A stretch of DNA of 64,000 bases from Komagataeibacter xylinus. Its GTDB lineage: Bacteria > Pseudomonadota > Alphaproteobacteria > Acetobacterales > Acetobacteraceae. The DNA lies in contig NZ_CP041350.1 in the NCBI RefSeq assembly GCF_009834365.1, forward strand, positions 62,001 to 126,000. Reading direction: 5' to 3'. The notes beneath the pieces are model-generated. The model saw only the letters and a list, made by a program, of their open reading frames with translations. It did no database searches and was not told where the DNA came from. Made by a program: the position numbers and the translations under genes. Shown here piece by piece: positions 9,376 to 16,984 of this stretch (its first letter is position 1; each line of letters begins with the position of its first letter).

Positions 9376-10291
9376 GAGCCTGAATCAGAAAGCGGTTTGA
9401 TTGATTTTTCGCAGAACTCTGCGGATATGGGCAATCATCAACCACGCGTGGGATGACGAGATTGTTGCCTCGACATCCTTCGTGAGGCGACGGCAACGTC
9501 CGAGCCATGCAAAGCTACGCTCCACGATCCAGCGTTTGGGCAAGACGACGAAGCCTTCGGCCCGATCGCTACGTTTGACGATCTCGATCGTCCATCGGCC
9601 GAGTTCAGCCAGCGCACCACGCAACTTCTCGCCAGCATATCCCCCGTCACCGATCAGATGGCGAAGCCAAGGGAATAATGAGCGTATTCTGGTCGCTACC
9701 AGCGGCGCACCGTCACGATCCTGAATGTCGGCGGGATGCACGACAGCCGCCACGACATGACCCAGCGTGTCGGTCGTGATATGCCGCTTGCGTCCCCTGA
9801 TCTTCTTGCCCGCGTCATAACCGCGTGGACCGCCGTTTTCAGCAGTTTTAACCGACTGGCTGTCAATAATGCCTACCGAAGGCGTGGCGTCTCGCCCGTC
9901 CTGCTCACGCGACAGGATCACGAGAATATGGTTAATGGCTTCCCATCTTCCCTCGCGGATCCAACGGTAGAAATAGCCCTGTACGGTCGTGAAGGCCGGA
10001 AAGTGCCGGGGCAACTGCCGCCATTGGCAGCCGGTCGTGACGATATAGAGGATCGCCTCCATGACCCGGCGCAAATCCGTACGTCGTGGTCTGCCCAGCC
10101 GTTTCTTCTCGGGCATCAGCGGCGCAATCAGCGCCCACTCCGCATCGCGCAGGTCGCTTGCATATTCCAGGTCGTCCCGGCGATACTGCGCTCGGGTGAT
10201 TTCAGTCCAGGCCATCTTGATCTCATCAGGTTCTCGCAAACCCATGAATCATAACCTGCTGAAATCACTCAACTCATTTTCGGTCAGACAC
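9376..10291 (-). mobile_element. IS5-family (IS1031-type) element, intact
   Basis: The element is 916 bp and bounded by TAA on both sides (9373-9375 and 10292-10294), the TNA-type target duplication of this group. Its ends are imperfect inverted repeats beginning GAGCCTGAATCAG on the left and, read inward, GTGTCTGACCGAAA on the right. It inserted at the same TAA already duplicated by the older IS5 element of this nest, so it is the youngest IS5 insertion here. Confidence 0.8.
9385..10215 (-). CDS. IS5-family transposase
   Basis: A DDE transposase of about 276 residues starting MAWTEITRAQYRRD; an upstream in-frame ATG would add 10 residues. The N-terminal DUF4096-type part (DLRDAEWALIAPLMP) is followed by the catalytic blocks GIIDSQSVK, LIGDGGYAG and the C-terminal WIVERSFAWLGRCRRL with the catalytic glutamate. 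The frame is open from end to end, so this copy may be active. Confidence 0.9.
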   Translation of the reverse strand: MAWTEITRAQYRRDDLEYASDLRDAEWALIAPLMPEKKRLGRPRRTDLRRVMEAILYIVTTGCQWRQLPRHFPAFTTVQGYFYRWIREGRWEAINHILVILSREQDGRDATPSVGIIDSQSVKTAENGGPRGYDAGKKIRGRKRHITTDTLGHVVAAVVHPADIQDRDGAPLVATRIRSLFPWLRHLIGDGGYAGEKLRGALAELGRWTIEIVKRSDRAEGFVVLPKRWIVERSFAWLGRCRRLTKDVEATISSSHAWLMIAHIRRVLRKINQTAF

Positions 10292-10309
10292 TAAGAGTAT
10301 CCGTTGTGG

Positions 10310-11299
10310 TCAAGCGGCTTTTGGCGTCCAAAGCCGATCTTTGTGAAGCAGGGCGTTTGCGAGGACAACGAGCTTTCGCATGATTGCGGTAATGGCGATC
10401 TTGGCGTGTTTTCCCTTTGCGATAAGGCGATCGTAAACACGCTTGAGGTCTGGGTTGAACCGCATGGCGACGATGGCCGGCATGTAGAGAGCTTGCCTTA
10501 CGGTGGCACGACCACCCTGGATGAAGCTGCGGCCTCGCCATGTGCCGGACTGGCGCGTGATGGGTGCCAGCCCGGCCAGTGCAGCTGCCTGACCTTCTTC
10601 TATCATGCCGAGTTCGGGCATGTCGGCCAGAAGCGCATGAGCCGTGACCGTTCCCAGTCCCGGAATACTGGCCAGCACGTCCCGGCGCCGAGACAGATGC
10701 GCATCTTCCGCCACGAGCGCGTCAGTTGCCGCATCGAGGGATGTGACCTGCGCCTCGATCTGCCGCAGGCGATGACGCGCGTGGCGCTGCAGCAAGCTGA
10801 TCGTGAGGGTCTTGAGACGATTGAGCGTTGCCGTGCGGTCTCGCATCAGACTGCGGCGCGCAGCCACCAGTTCGGCCAGACGGTTCTGTAGATCCGTGCG
10901 GACTGGACGCGCCACGGGATCCAGCAGGGCACCATAGCGTGCCAGCATCAACGCATCGACGCGATCTGTCTTCGCGAGTTTGCCGGTGGCTTCGGCGAAA
11001 CGCCGCGCCTGTCGTGGATTAACCTTGACCTGCGGGATACCAACGGCCGCCAGGCGTTCCTCCAGTGTGCGGTGATAGGGGCCGGTTGGCTCGAACACCA
11101 CCTGGGCAACGGCTTTGATGTCGCCGATCCAGCGCAGAAGTGCGGTCTGGCCCTTGCGGGTGTTGGCGACACGGACGGTATCACCGCCGGGGTGACGGGC
11201 GGCGTCGAGATGATCCTTGGATACATCGATCCCAATTGTGATCGATGCGGGTGGCAACTCGGCCTTGGAAGCCGCAACTGGATGCGTCATCTTTTCCAT
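10310..11299 (-). CDS. IS110-family transposase (DEDD recombinase)
   Basis: The 329-residue product has the N-terminal RuvC-like DEDD domain (IGIDVSKDHLD, VVFEPTGPYHR, KTDRVDALMLA) and a C-terminal Tnp20 domain (SIPGLGTVTAHALL, then SGTWRGRSFIQGGRATVRQALY) holding the catalytic serine region. It excises and inserts DNA guided by an element-encoded bridge RNA in characterised relatives; whether this group does so is inference. The frame is intact. Confidence 0.92.
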   Translation of the reverse strand: MEKMTHPVAASKAELPPASITIGIDVSKDHLDAARHPGGDTVRVANTRKGQTALLRWIGDIKAVAQVVFEPTGPYHRTLEERLAAVGIPQVKVNPRQARRFAEATGKLAKTDRVDALMLARYGALLDPVARPVRTDLQNRLAELVAARRSLMRDRTATLNRLKTLTISLLQRHARHRLRQIEAQVTSLDAATDALVAEDAHLSRRRDVLASIPGLGTVTAHALLADMPELGMIEEGQAAALAGLAPITRQSGTWRGRSFIQGGRATVRQALYMPAIVAMRFNPDLKRVYDRLIAKGKHAKIAITAIMRKLVVLANALLHKDRLWTPKAA

Positions 11300-11421
11300 G
11301 TCCTATGCTTGTCATCCGAGGCCGAACCTCGGGTATCCGTTCAGGGCACAAGGAAAAGAAGGGGTGGTCATACTCTCAAGACGACCCATTACGGTCTGCC
11401 TGTTGCCGACCCGTCCCCTTC

Positions 11422-11457
11422 CTGATTTTTCCGGGGTGGCCACCCCGGAAAAATCAG
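11422..11457. repeat. 36-bp perfect palindrome in the noncoding end of the IS110 element
   Basis: The half site is CTGATTTTTCCGGGGTGG, followed directly by its exact reverse complement with no spacer. It lies 120-160 bases upstream of the transposase start, within the region where a bridge RNA would be encoded. It could form a very stable hairpin in RNA from either strand or a cruciform in DNA. Confidence 0.9.
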
Positions 11458-11981
11458 TCCTTTGTCGCACGCAGCGACACGGAATGCATAAGACAAGCCT
11501 GATCCGAAAGTTTTTGAACAATACCAGCATGTTGTGATTCATCCGTCTTTGCGAAGAGATGGAGTGAATGGTGGCATGGACTGGTATTGCCCGACACGAA
11601 CATAGCCGGGAGGGATTGCGATATCCATCGGATATGACGGATGCCGAGTGGGCTTTGATTATGCCGTTCGTGTCTCCGGCGAAACGGGGCGGACGGCCTC
11701 GCACGGCGGATATGCGCGAGGTTGTAAACGCGATACTTTATATCGCCTTGGGTAGGTGTGCGTGGCGTCTGCTGCCGAAATGCTTTCCACCGGTCTCGAC
11801 GGTCAGGCGCTACTTTTACGCATGGCGTGATGCCGGACTGTTCGAAGCGATGAACACGGTACTGGTCATGAACCTGCGGGAGATTGAAGGGCGTGAGGCC
11901 TCCCCGAGCGCGGGCGTGATTGATAGCCAGTCGGTGAAAACCACGGAAAGTGGTAGAATTTCCGGTTATGACGCTGGAAAG

Positions 11982-13310
11982 GAGAGTGTCCGATCTTCTG
12001 TGTATAATTGATCTGGTCCATACTTCACCGAAAGGAAGTATGAATGACCATCTCGAAGGAACTCCTGGACGAATTGCTGACGGGCGTGAAGCGTCCTGAA
12101 GACCTGCTCGGAGACAGCGGGTTGCTGAAGGAGCTGAAAATTCGGCTCATGGAGCGTATGCTGGGTGCGGAGTTGACCGCGCATCTGGGCTATGAGGAAG
12201 GCAAGGCTGCCCCGCCGGGCCAGTCGAACCGGCGGAATGGCTCCACGACCAAGGTGCTGAAAGGCCAGGAGGGCACCTTTCCAGTGACGGTGCCGCGCGA
12301 CCGCGACAGCAGTTTCGAGCCGGAGCTTGTAAAGAAGGGCCAGACCCGGATTGACGGGATCGACGACAGGATCATCGGTCTCTATGCCGCCGGCCTGACT
12401 GTCCGGGACATCCAGACCCATCTGCTTGATCTTTATGGCCTGAAGGTCTCTCCCGACCTGATCAGCCGCGTCACCGATGCCGTGCTGGACGAGGTCCGGG
12501 AGTGGCAGGGCCGGGCGCTGGATCGGATGTATCCCATCGTGATCTTCGATGCTCTTCGGGTAAAGATCCGCGATGCTGACAGCCGGACCGTTAAAAACAA
12601 GGCGGTTTACGTTGCTCTCGGTGTCACCCGCGAGGGAGTGCGCGAGGTTCTGGGGCTCTGGATCGCCGAGAATGAAGGCGCCAAATTCTGGCTTTCGGTC
12701 ATGAACGAGTTGAAGAACCGGGGCATCCAGGACATCCTGATCGCGGTCGTGGACGGGCTGAAAGGCTTTCCCGAGGCCATCACCGCCGCCTTTCCCGAGG
12801 CGATGGTTCAGACCTGTATTGTTCACCTGGTGCGCCACAGCCTGAACTTCTGCTCATGGAAGGACCGTAAGGCCGTGGCTGCCGACCTGCGCCGGATCTA
12901 CGGGGCCGCCACCGCTGACATGGCGGCCGCCGAACTTGATGCGTTCGAGGGGAAATGGGCCGGGAAATACGCGTCAATCGCCCCGGCATGGCGCCGGGCA
13001 TGGCCAGAAGTGATCCCGTTTTTTGCCTTCGATCCGGCAATCCGAAAGATCATATACACCACGAACGCCATTGAGAGCCTGAACAGGGTTATCCGCAAAT
13101 CGATCAAGACGCGCGGTTCGTTCCCGACTGACGATGCCGCAACAAAGCTGATCTACCTGGCAATCCGCGGCTTTGAGAAAGACGGGCGGAATGTTCGGGA
13201 ATGGTTTGCAGCCCGCAACCAGTTCGCCATAATGTTCGGCGAGCGCTTCGCCGCTTGAGTAGCTGAACAACCGTGGGCCAGGTCAGATACACAGACTTCA
13301 GGACACTCCC
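11982..13310 (+). mobile_element. IS256-family element, copy 1
   Basis: The element is 1329 bp with ends GAGAGTGTCC and, read inward from the right, GGGAGTGTCC. It is flanked by the 8-bp duplication CTGGAAAG (11974-11981 and 13311-13318). A near-identical copy of the same length is at 31158-32486. Confidence 0.9.
12044..13258 (+). CDS. IS256-family (mutator type) transposase, copy 1
   Basis: A 404-residue DDE transposase with the family layout: ERMLGAELTAHLGYEEG near residue 38, VPRDRDSSFEPELVKKGQTR, the catalytic region VIFDALRVKIRD, VVDGLKGFPEAI, and the C-terminal YTTNAIESLNRVIRKSIKTRGSFP block with the catalytic glutamate. The frame is open and a ribosome site (GAAAGGAAG) precedes the ATG. 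It differs from copy 2 by only a handful of residues. Confidence 0.95.
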   Translation: MTISKELLDELLTGVKRPEDLLGDSGLLKELKIRLMERMLGAELTAHLGYEEGKAAPPGQSNRRNGSTTKVLKGQEGTFPVTVPRDRDSSFEPELVKKGQTRIDGIDDRIIGLYAAGLTVRDIQTHLLDLYGLKVSPDLISRVTDAVLDEVREWQGRALDRMYPIVIFDALRVKIRDADSRTVKNKAVYVALGVTREGVREVLGLWIAENEGAKFWLSVMNELKNRGIQDILIAVVDGLKGFPEAITAAFPEAMVQTCIVHLVRHSLNFCSWKDRKAVAADLRRIYGAATADMAAAELDAFEGKWAGKYASIAPAWRRAWPEVIPFFAFDPAIRKIIYTTNAIESLNRVIRKSIKTRGSFPTDDAATKLIYLAIRGFEKDGRNVREWFAARNQFAIMFGERFAA

Positions 13311-13764
13311 CTGGAAAGAAGGTCAAAGGTCGCAAGCGCCATATTTTGACGGATACCTGCGGCTTCCTGATCTTCCTCCTTGTTCATGCCGCTGACATTC
13401 AGGATCGTGACGGGGCTGTCGATGTCCTGGCGGCAATACGCAAACACTTTCCATGGCTTCGCCACATCTTCGCCGATGGCGGCTATGCCGGTAATAAACT
13501 GCGATCCGCGCTCGCCAGCATGGGAAAATGGACGGTCGAAATCATCAGGCGATCAGACACAGCCAAGGGCTTTGAAATTCTGCCTCGCCGCTGGGTGGTC
13601 GAACGAACATTCGCCTGGCTCGGTCGCTGCAGGCGGCTCGCCAAAGACTGGGAAAAGTCCATAGCCTCGTCAACAGCGTGGACTTTGATCGCCTCAATCC
13701 GCATGCTGACCCGCAGAACCGCAAGGCATTGTCAGTGCTGAAAAACTTTCGGATCAGGCTCTAA

Positions 13765-14245
13765 TGCCGAGATCATTGAAAAGCTGAATATAAAGCAGAT
13801 AGATATCGGGATCATGTATTGTGAGGAGTGTCCCAAAGCCCCGGCCTTTGTCATGCATTAACTTTATAAGGAAAAACAGGTTCTAGCTGGCGCTAAATCT
13901 TACGATTTCCCGCCTGGCGATGAGATTAGCTGGGAAGCCGCAGCACAGTTCCCTCTTATCTTGCTCAGCCGGAGCATGCGTTGCCGGAAATTTGTCGATG
14001 TGGGGTTCCGAACTGTAGGCGTAAAATCGATAGTCTGGCCTGAGATTACTTTCCTGGAACTGATTCATGCTTCAATCATGATCTGCCACACCCGCCGACT
14101 TCATATTTTACATTTGGGATACGCGCATAAATCTGTGCCTCGAGTTTGCCGCGTGAGTCATTTCATATTTCGAGGATTTGGCAACGTCTGTCGAGAGCGC
14201 AGAGATTCAGATATTTTGACGGGCGGGAACAGCTCGGCTTTGTGA
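13765..14245 (+). pseudogene. LysR-family regulator, 3' part, with an in-frame stop
   Basis: With the insertions and one TAA removed, the frame continues as S-NAEIIEKLNIKQIDIGIMY, a normal LysR effector-domain sequence. It meets TAA at 13859-13861 (VMH-stop-LYKEKQVL), where a single C to T change from CAA would explain the stop. The frame then stays open to 14245. The last 45 or so residues do not look like a LysR C-terminus, so a further frameshift around 14080 is possible. The gene is therefore dead for more than one reason. Confidence 0.7.
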
Positions 14246-14684
14246 ATAGACCACTATTTCCCATCTGGCGGACGCTCAGGTTCGGAAAAGGCTATGAGCG
14301 ACATCACACAGCAATGCTTCGCCCTTTTCCAGCGTCGCTACCACGGCGAGGCGGGAGTGCGGATATTGGTATTGGCCCGATCACCGGTGTTGGAGAAAAT
14401 GTCCGATAAAGGCGGAAGATTGGATTGGCGGTACGTTCAGGCGTGATTCTGTCCGCCTTCCGGATCCCCTGCTGGCTACTGGTTATCGCATAGAGGTTGC
14501 CCCTCACGCTTTTCTTTCGCGAGTCCGCGTAAGGGTGCCCTATCGGGTAGTTTCCACTCCTGTAGGCAAGACACTGCAGAACCGCCCCAGATAAATCCCT
14601 GTACTTCAGACACTTTTCATCAAGCCACGATCGGACGGCAGGCCTGTACCCGCGTCCGGATCACAGACTCTTCTCGAGAATAGG
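14246..14684. other. Gap without a recognisable gene
   Basis: About 440 bases between the dead LysR gene and the imuA promoter. Short open stretches exist on the plus strand (for example around 14440-14595) but none has a start, ribosome site and recognisable sequence. It probably holds decayed coding sequence. Confidence 0.5.
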
Positions 14685-14713
14685 TTGACATTCGTCACCG
14701 TACCAGAACAAAT
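14685..14713 (+). promoter_or_regulatory. Sigma-70-type promoter of imuA-imuB-dnaE2
   Basis: TTGACA at 14685-14690 is a perfect -35 box; 17 bases later ACAAAT (14708-14713) is a weak -10 candidate. The LexA box overlaps the -10, the usual geometry for repression. Confidence 0.6.
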
Positions 14714-14720
14714 AACGAAC
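14706..14720 (+). promoter_or_regulatory. LexA-binding site (SOS box, alphaproteobacterial type)
   Basis: GAAC AAATAAC GAAC matches the GAAC-N7-GAAC (GTTC-N7-GTTC) operator known for LexA in Alphaproteobacteria without mismatch. It lies 50 bases before the imuA ATG. It indicates DNA-damage induction of the mutasome operon. Confidence 0.85.
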
Positions 14721-14769
14721 ACAATCGCTAATTCCATACCAGAAACACCCGAATGGACTGTCCGACCCC

Positions 14770-15546
14770 ATGCCCGCATCTCAACCACGTCCCGCGCTGG
14801 AGGCGCTGAGAGCACAGGTCAGCCGCCTCGAAGGCCAGGGCCGGCGCAGGCGGGGCGTGCTGCCCTTCGGGGTGCCCGAGATTGACGGTCGCCTGCCAGA
14901 CGGCGGACTGGCGCTGGGCGCGCTGCATGAAGTGGCCGGCGGCGGCCATGACGCCCTGAATGCAGCAGCGTCCGGCCTGTTTTCCGCCGGGATCGCAGCC
15001 CGGACACGGGGCAAGGTACTGTGGATCGCCACCCGTCAGGACCTGTACGCCCCGGCACTGCAGCAGGTCGGGCTGTCGGCGCGACGGACCATTTATGTCG
15101 CAGCCAGTTCGGACGTCGATGTGCTGGCCTGTTTCGAGGAGGCATTGCGCCATCAGGGGCTGGGCGCAGTCGTCGCCGAGGTGGCCCGCCTGTCCATGAC
15201 CGCGTCACGTCGCCTGCAGCTGGCGGCCGAGACATCCGGCGCACTGGGCATCGCCATACGGCGCTGGCGGCGGCAGACGGATGCGGCGGATTTCGGCCAG
15301 CCCACCGCTTCGGTCACCCGGTGGCGGGTATCCGTCCTCCCATCCGTGCCGCTGCCAGTGCCCGGCGTCGGCCGGTCCCGCTGGCTGCTGGAACTGATCC
15401 GTGCCCGCGCGGGCGAATGCGCCGATTTTGAAGTGGAGGCCTGTGATGCCAAAGGGAGACTGGCACCGTGTCGTCTCGCTCTACCTGCCGCTCTGGCCGA
15501 CAGACCGGCTCAGGAAGCGGCTGGGAACCGACGCGCCCGCGCCTGA
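14770..15546 (+). CDS. imuA: ImuA, RecA-like accessory protein of the SOS mutasome
   Basis: The 258-residue product has a degenerate RecA-like fold: GVPEIDGRLPDGGLALGALHEVAG near residue 38 resembles the Walker A region of RecA but lacks a normal lysine motif, then VLWIATRQDLYAPAL and GLGAVVAEVARLSMTASRRLQLAAE. ImuA proteins work with ImuB and DnaE2 in damage-induced mutagenesis. It is first in the operon, behind a LexA box, and its end overlaps the imuB start by about 100 bases. Confidence 0.88.
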   Translation: MPASQPRPALEALRAQVSRLEGQGRRRRGVLPFGVPEIDGRLPDGGLALGALHEVAGGGHDALNAAASGLFSAGIAARTRGKVLWIATRQDLYAPALQQVGLSARRTIYVAASSDVDVLACFEEALRHQGLGAVVAEVARLSMTASRRLQLAAETSGALGIAIRRWRRQTDAADFGQPTASVTRWRVSVLPSVPLPVPGVGRSRWLLELIRARAGECADFEVEACDAKGRLAPCRLALPAALADRPAQEAAGNRRARA

Positions 15547-16984
15547 CCGCCCGCTGGCGCTCGTCGGACGGGAAGGGCGGCGACGGGTCGTGCTATCGGT
15601 CGATCTCGCCGCCCGCAGGCTGGGCCTGCGTCCCGGCATGCCTGTCGCGAAAGCGCAGGCGCTCCATCCCGATCTGCTCATCATGGATGCCGACCCGGAC
15701 GGTGACCGGGCAGGGCTGGAGCGGCTAGCGCTGTGGTTCCAGCACCGCATCGCTCCCATCGTGGCCCCCGATCCACCCGACGGCATCGTGCTGGATACGA
15801 CCGGTGCCGATCACCTGCATGGGGGCGAGGCCGTCATGCTGGAGAACATGGTCACCCGCCTGAAGAAGTCCGGAATGACGGCCCGGGCCGCGATTGCCGA
15901 TACATGGGGTGCCGCCCATGCGCTGGCGCGCTATGGCCGGGGACGTATCACCCTCGTGCCGCCCGGTGAGACGGCGGCAGCGATTGTCGACCTGCCCATC
16001 GAGGCCCTGCGCCTGCCAGAGGATATCATTGATGGCCTCCATGGGCTGGGCGTGTCACGCATCGGCCCGCTGGCCGGTATGCCGCGCGCACCGCTGGCCC
16101 TGCGCTTCGGCCTGGATGTCGCCCGCAGGCTGGACCAGGCTTTCGGGCGGCAGGCGGAAGCCATTGTCCCGGTCCGGCTGCAGGCGCCGGTGCAGGTCAG
16201 CCGGAACTTTGCCGAACCGATCAGCGCAGCCGAGACCATTGCCCGCTACATCACCAAACTCGTGCCGCCCCTGTGCGCCGGGTTGGAGGAACGCGAGCAG
16301 GGCGTGCGCCGCCTCGACCTGCTGCTGCACCGGGTGGACAGCCGAACCGAGGCCGTCCGTGTGGCTACGGCCATGCCGGTGCGGGACGTCAGACGCCTGA
16401 CCCGTCTGCTCTGTGACAGGATCGAGACCATCGATCCGGGCTTCGGGATCGAGCGCATGGTGCTGACCGCGTCGCTGGCCGAGCCGATCCTGCACCGCCA
16501 GGGTGTCTCCGCCCTGATCGAGGAAGAAGAGGCCGACGTCTCCGACCTGATCGACACCCTGGCCAACCGCGTCGGCACACAGGCCCTGTATCGCTTTGCC
16601 CCGGTGGAAAGCGACGTGCCGGAACGGGCTGTCTGCCGCGTGCCCGCACTCGCACCCGAGGACGGAAAGGAGTGGCCGGATCACTGGCCACGCCCCACGC
16701 GCCTGTTGCCCCGTCCCGAGCCGATCCAGACCATGGCCGTGTTGCCCGACCATCCGCCGATCTTCTTCATCTGGCGTGGCATCCGCCGCCGGATCAGATG
16801 CGCTGATGGCCCCGAGCGGGTCTTTGGCGAATGGTGGAAGGGCGATGCCGAACTGACCACCGTGCGGGACTATTTCCGGGTGGAAGATACCAGCGGCGAG
16901 ACATTCTGGGTTTACCGGACCGGGGATGGCGAACATGGCGAGACCGGTTCGCAGGGCTGGTTCCTGCATGGTCTCTTTGAATGA
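15446..16984 (+). CDS. imuB: ImuB, Y-family polymerase-like protein of the SOS mutasome
   Basis: A 512-residue Y-family relative that acts as a hub between DnaE2, ImuA and the sliding clamp and is usually catalytically inactive. [21 protein letters not shown] opens the palm domain, with the catalytic acidic residues of true polymerases not evident there; [21 protein letters not shown] is the helix-hairpin-helix part and [20 protein letters not shown] the little finger. The start at 15446 is supported by GGAGG at 15435-15439; a longer in-frame start at 15401 lies within imuA. The stop overlaps the dnaE2 start by 4 bases. Confidence 0.9.
   Translation: MPKGDWHRVVSLYLPLWPTDRLRKRLGTDAPAPDRPLALVGREGRRRVVLSVDLAARRLGLRPGMPVAKAQALHPDLLIMDADPDGDRAGLERLALWFQHRIAPIVAPDPPDGIVLDTTGADHLHGGEAVMLENMVTRLKKSGMTARAAIADTWGAAHALARYGRGRITLVPPGETAAAIVDLPIEALRLPEDIIDGLHGLGVSRIGPLAGMPRAPLALRFGLDVARRLDQAFGRQAEAIVPVRLQAPVQVSRNFAEPISAAETIARYITKLVPPLCAGLEEREQGVRRLDLLLHRVDSRTEAVRVATAMPVRDVRRLTRLLCDRIETIDPGFGIERMVLTASLAEPILHRQGVSALIEEEEADVSDLIDTLANRVGTQALYRFAPVESDVPERAVCRVPALAPEDGKEWPDHWPRPTRLLPRPEPIQTMAVLPDHPPIFFIWRGIRRRIRCADGPERVFGEWWKGDAELTTVRDYFRVEDTSGETFWVYRTGDGEHGETGSQGWFLHGLFE

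Larger units (their letters stand above)
10298..11495 (-). mobile_element. IS110-family element
   Basis: The element lies between the detached tip GAG (10295-10297) and the rest (from 11496) of an older IS5 inverted repeat, so it inserted into that repeat. Like other IS110 members it has no terminal inverted repeats. The recombinase gene leaves about 195 bp of noncoding sequence at the 11300-11495 end, the side where IS110 elements encode their bridge RNA. The exact ends are uncertain by 2-3 bases because the junction sequence AG could belong to either element. Confidence 0.72.
11568..13741 (+). pseudogene. IS5-family transposase split by IS256
   Basis: The first half (11568-11981, MVAWTGIARHEHSREG to SGYDAGK) and second half (13319-13741, KVKGRKRHILTD to RMLTRRTARHCQC) join in frame once the IS256 element and one copy of CTGGAAAG are removed. 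The DDE blocks VIDSQSVK, FADGGYAG and WVVERTFAWLGRCRRL are present. It resembles the IS5 transposase at 9385-10215 in layout but is a distinct element. Confidence 0.85.
11496..13761 (+). mobile_element. Older IS5-family (IS1031-type) element, interrupted by IS256 and clipped by IS110
   Basis: The inner left repeat AGCCTGATCCGAAAGTTTTT (11496 onward) is matched exactly by the right end (ending 13761, read inward GAGCCTGATCCGAAAG). The missing GAG tip is found at 10295-10297, before the IS110 element. TAA follows the right end (13762-13764) and TAA precedes the nest, so this element made the original insertion into the LysR gene. IS256 sits inside with an 8-bp duplication. Confidence 0.8.
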
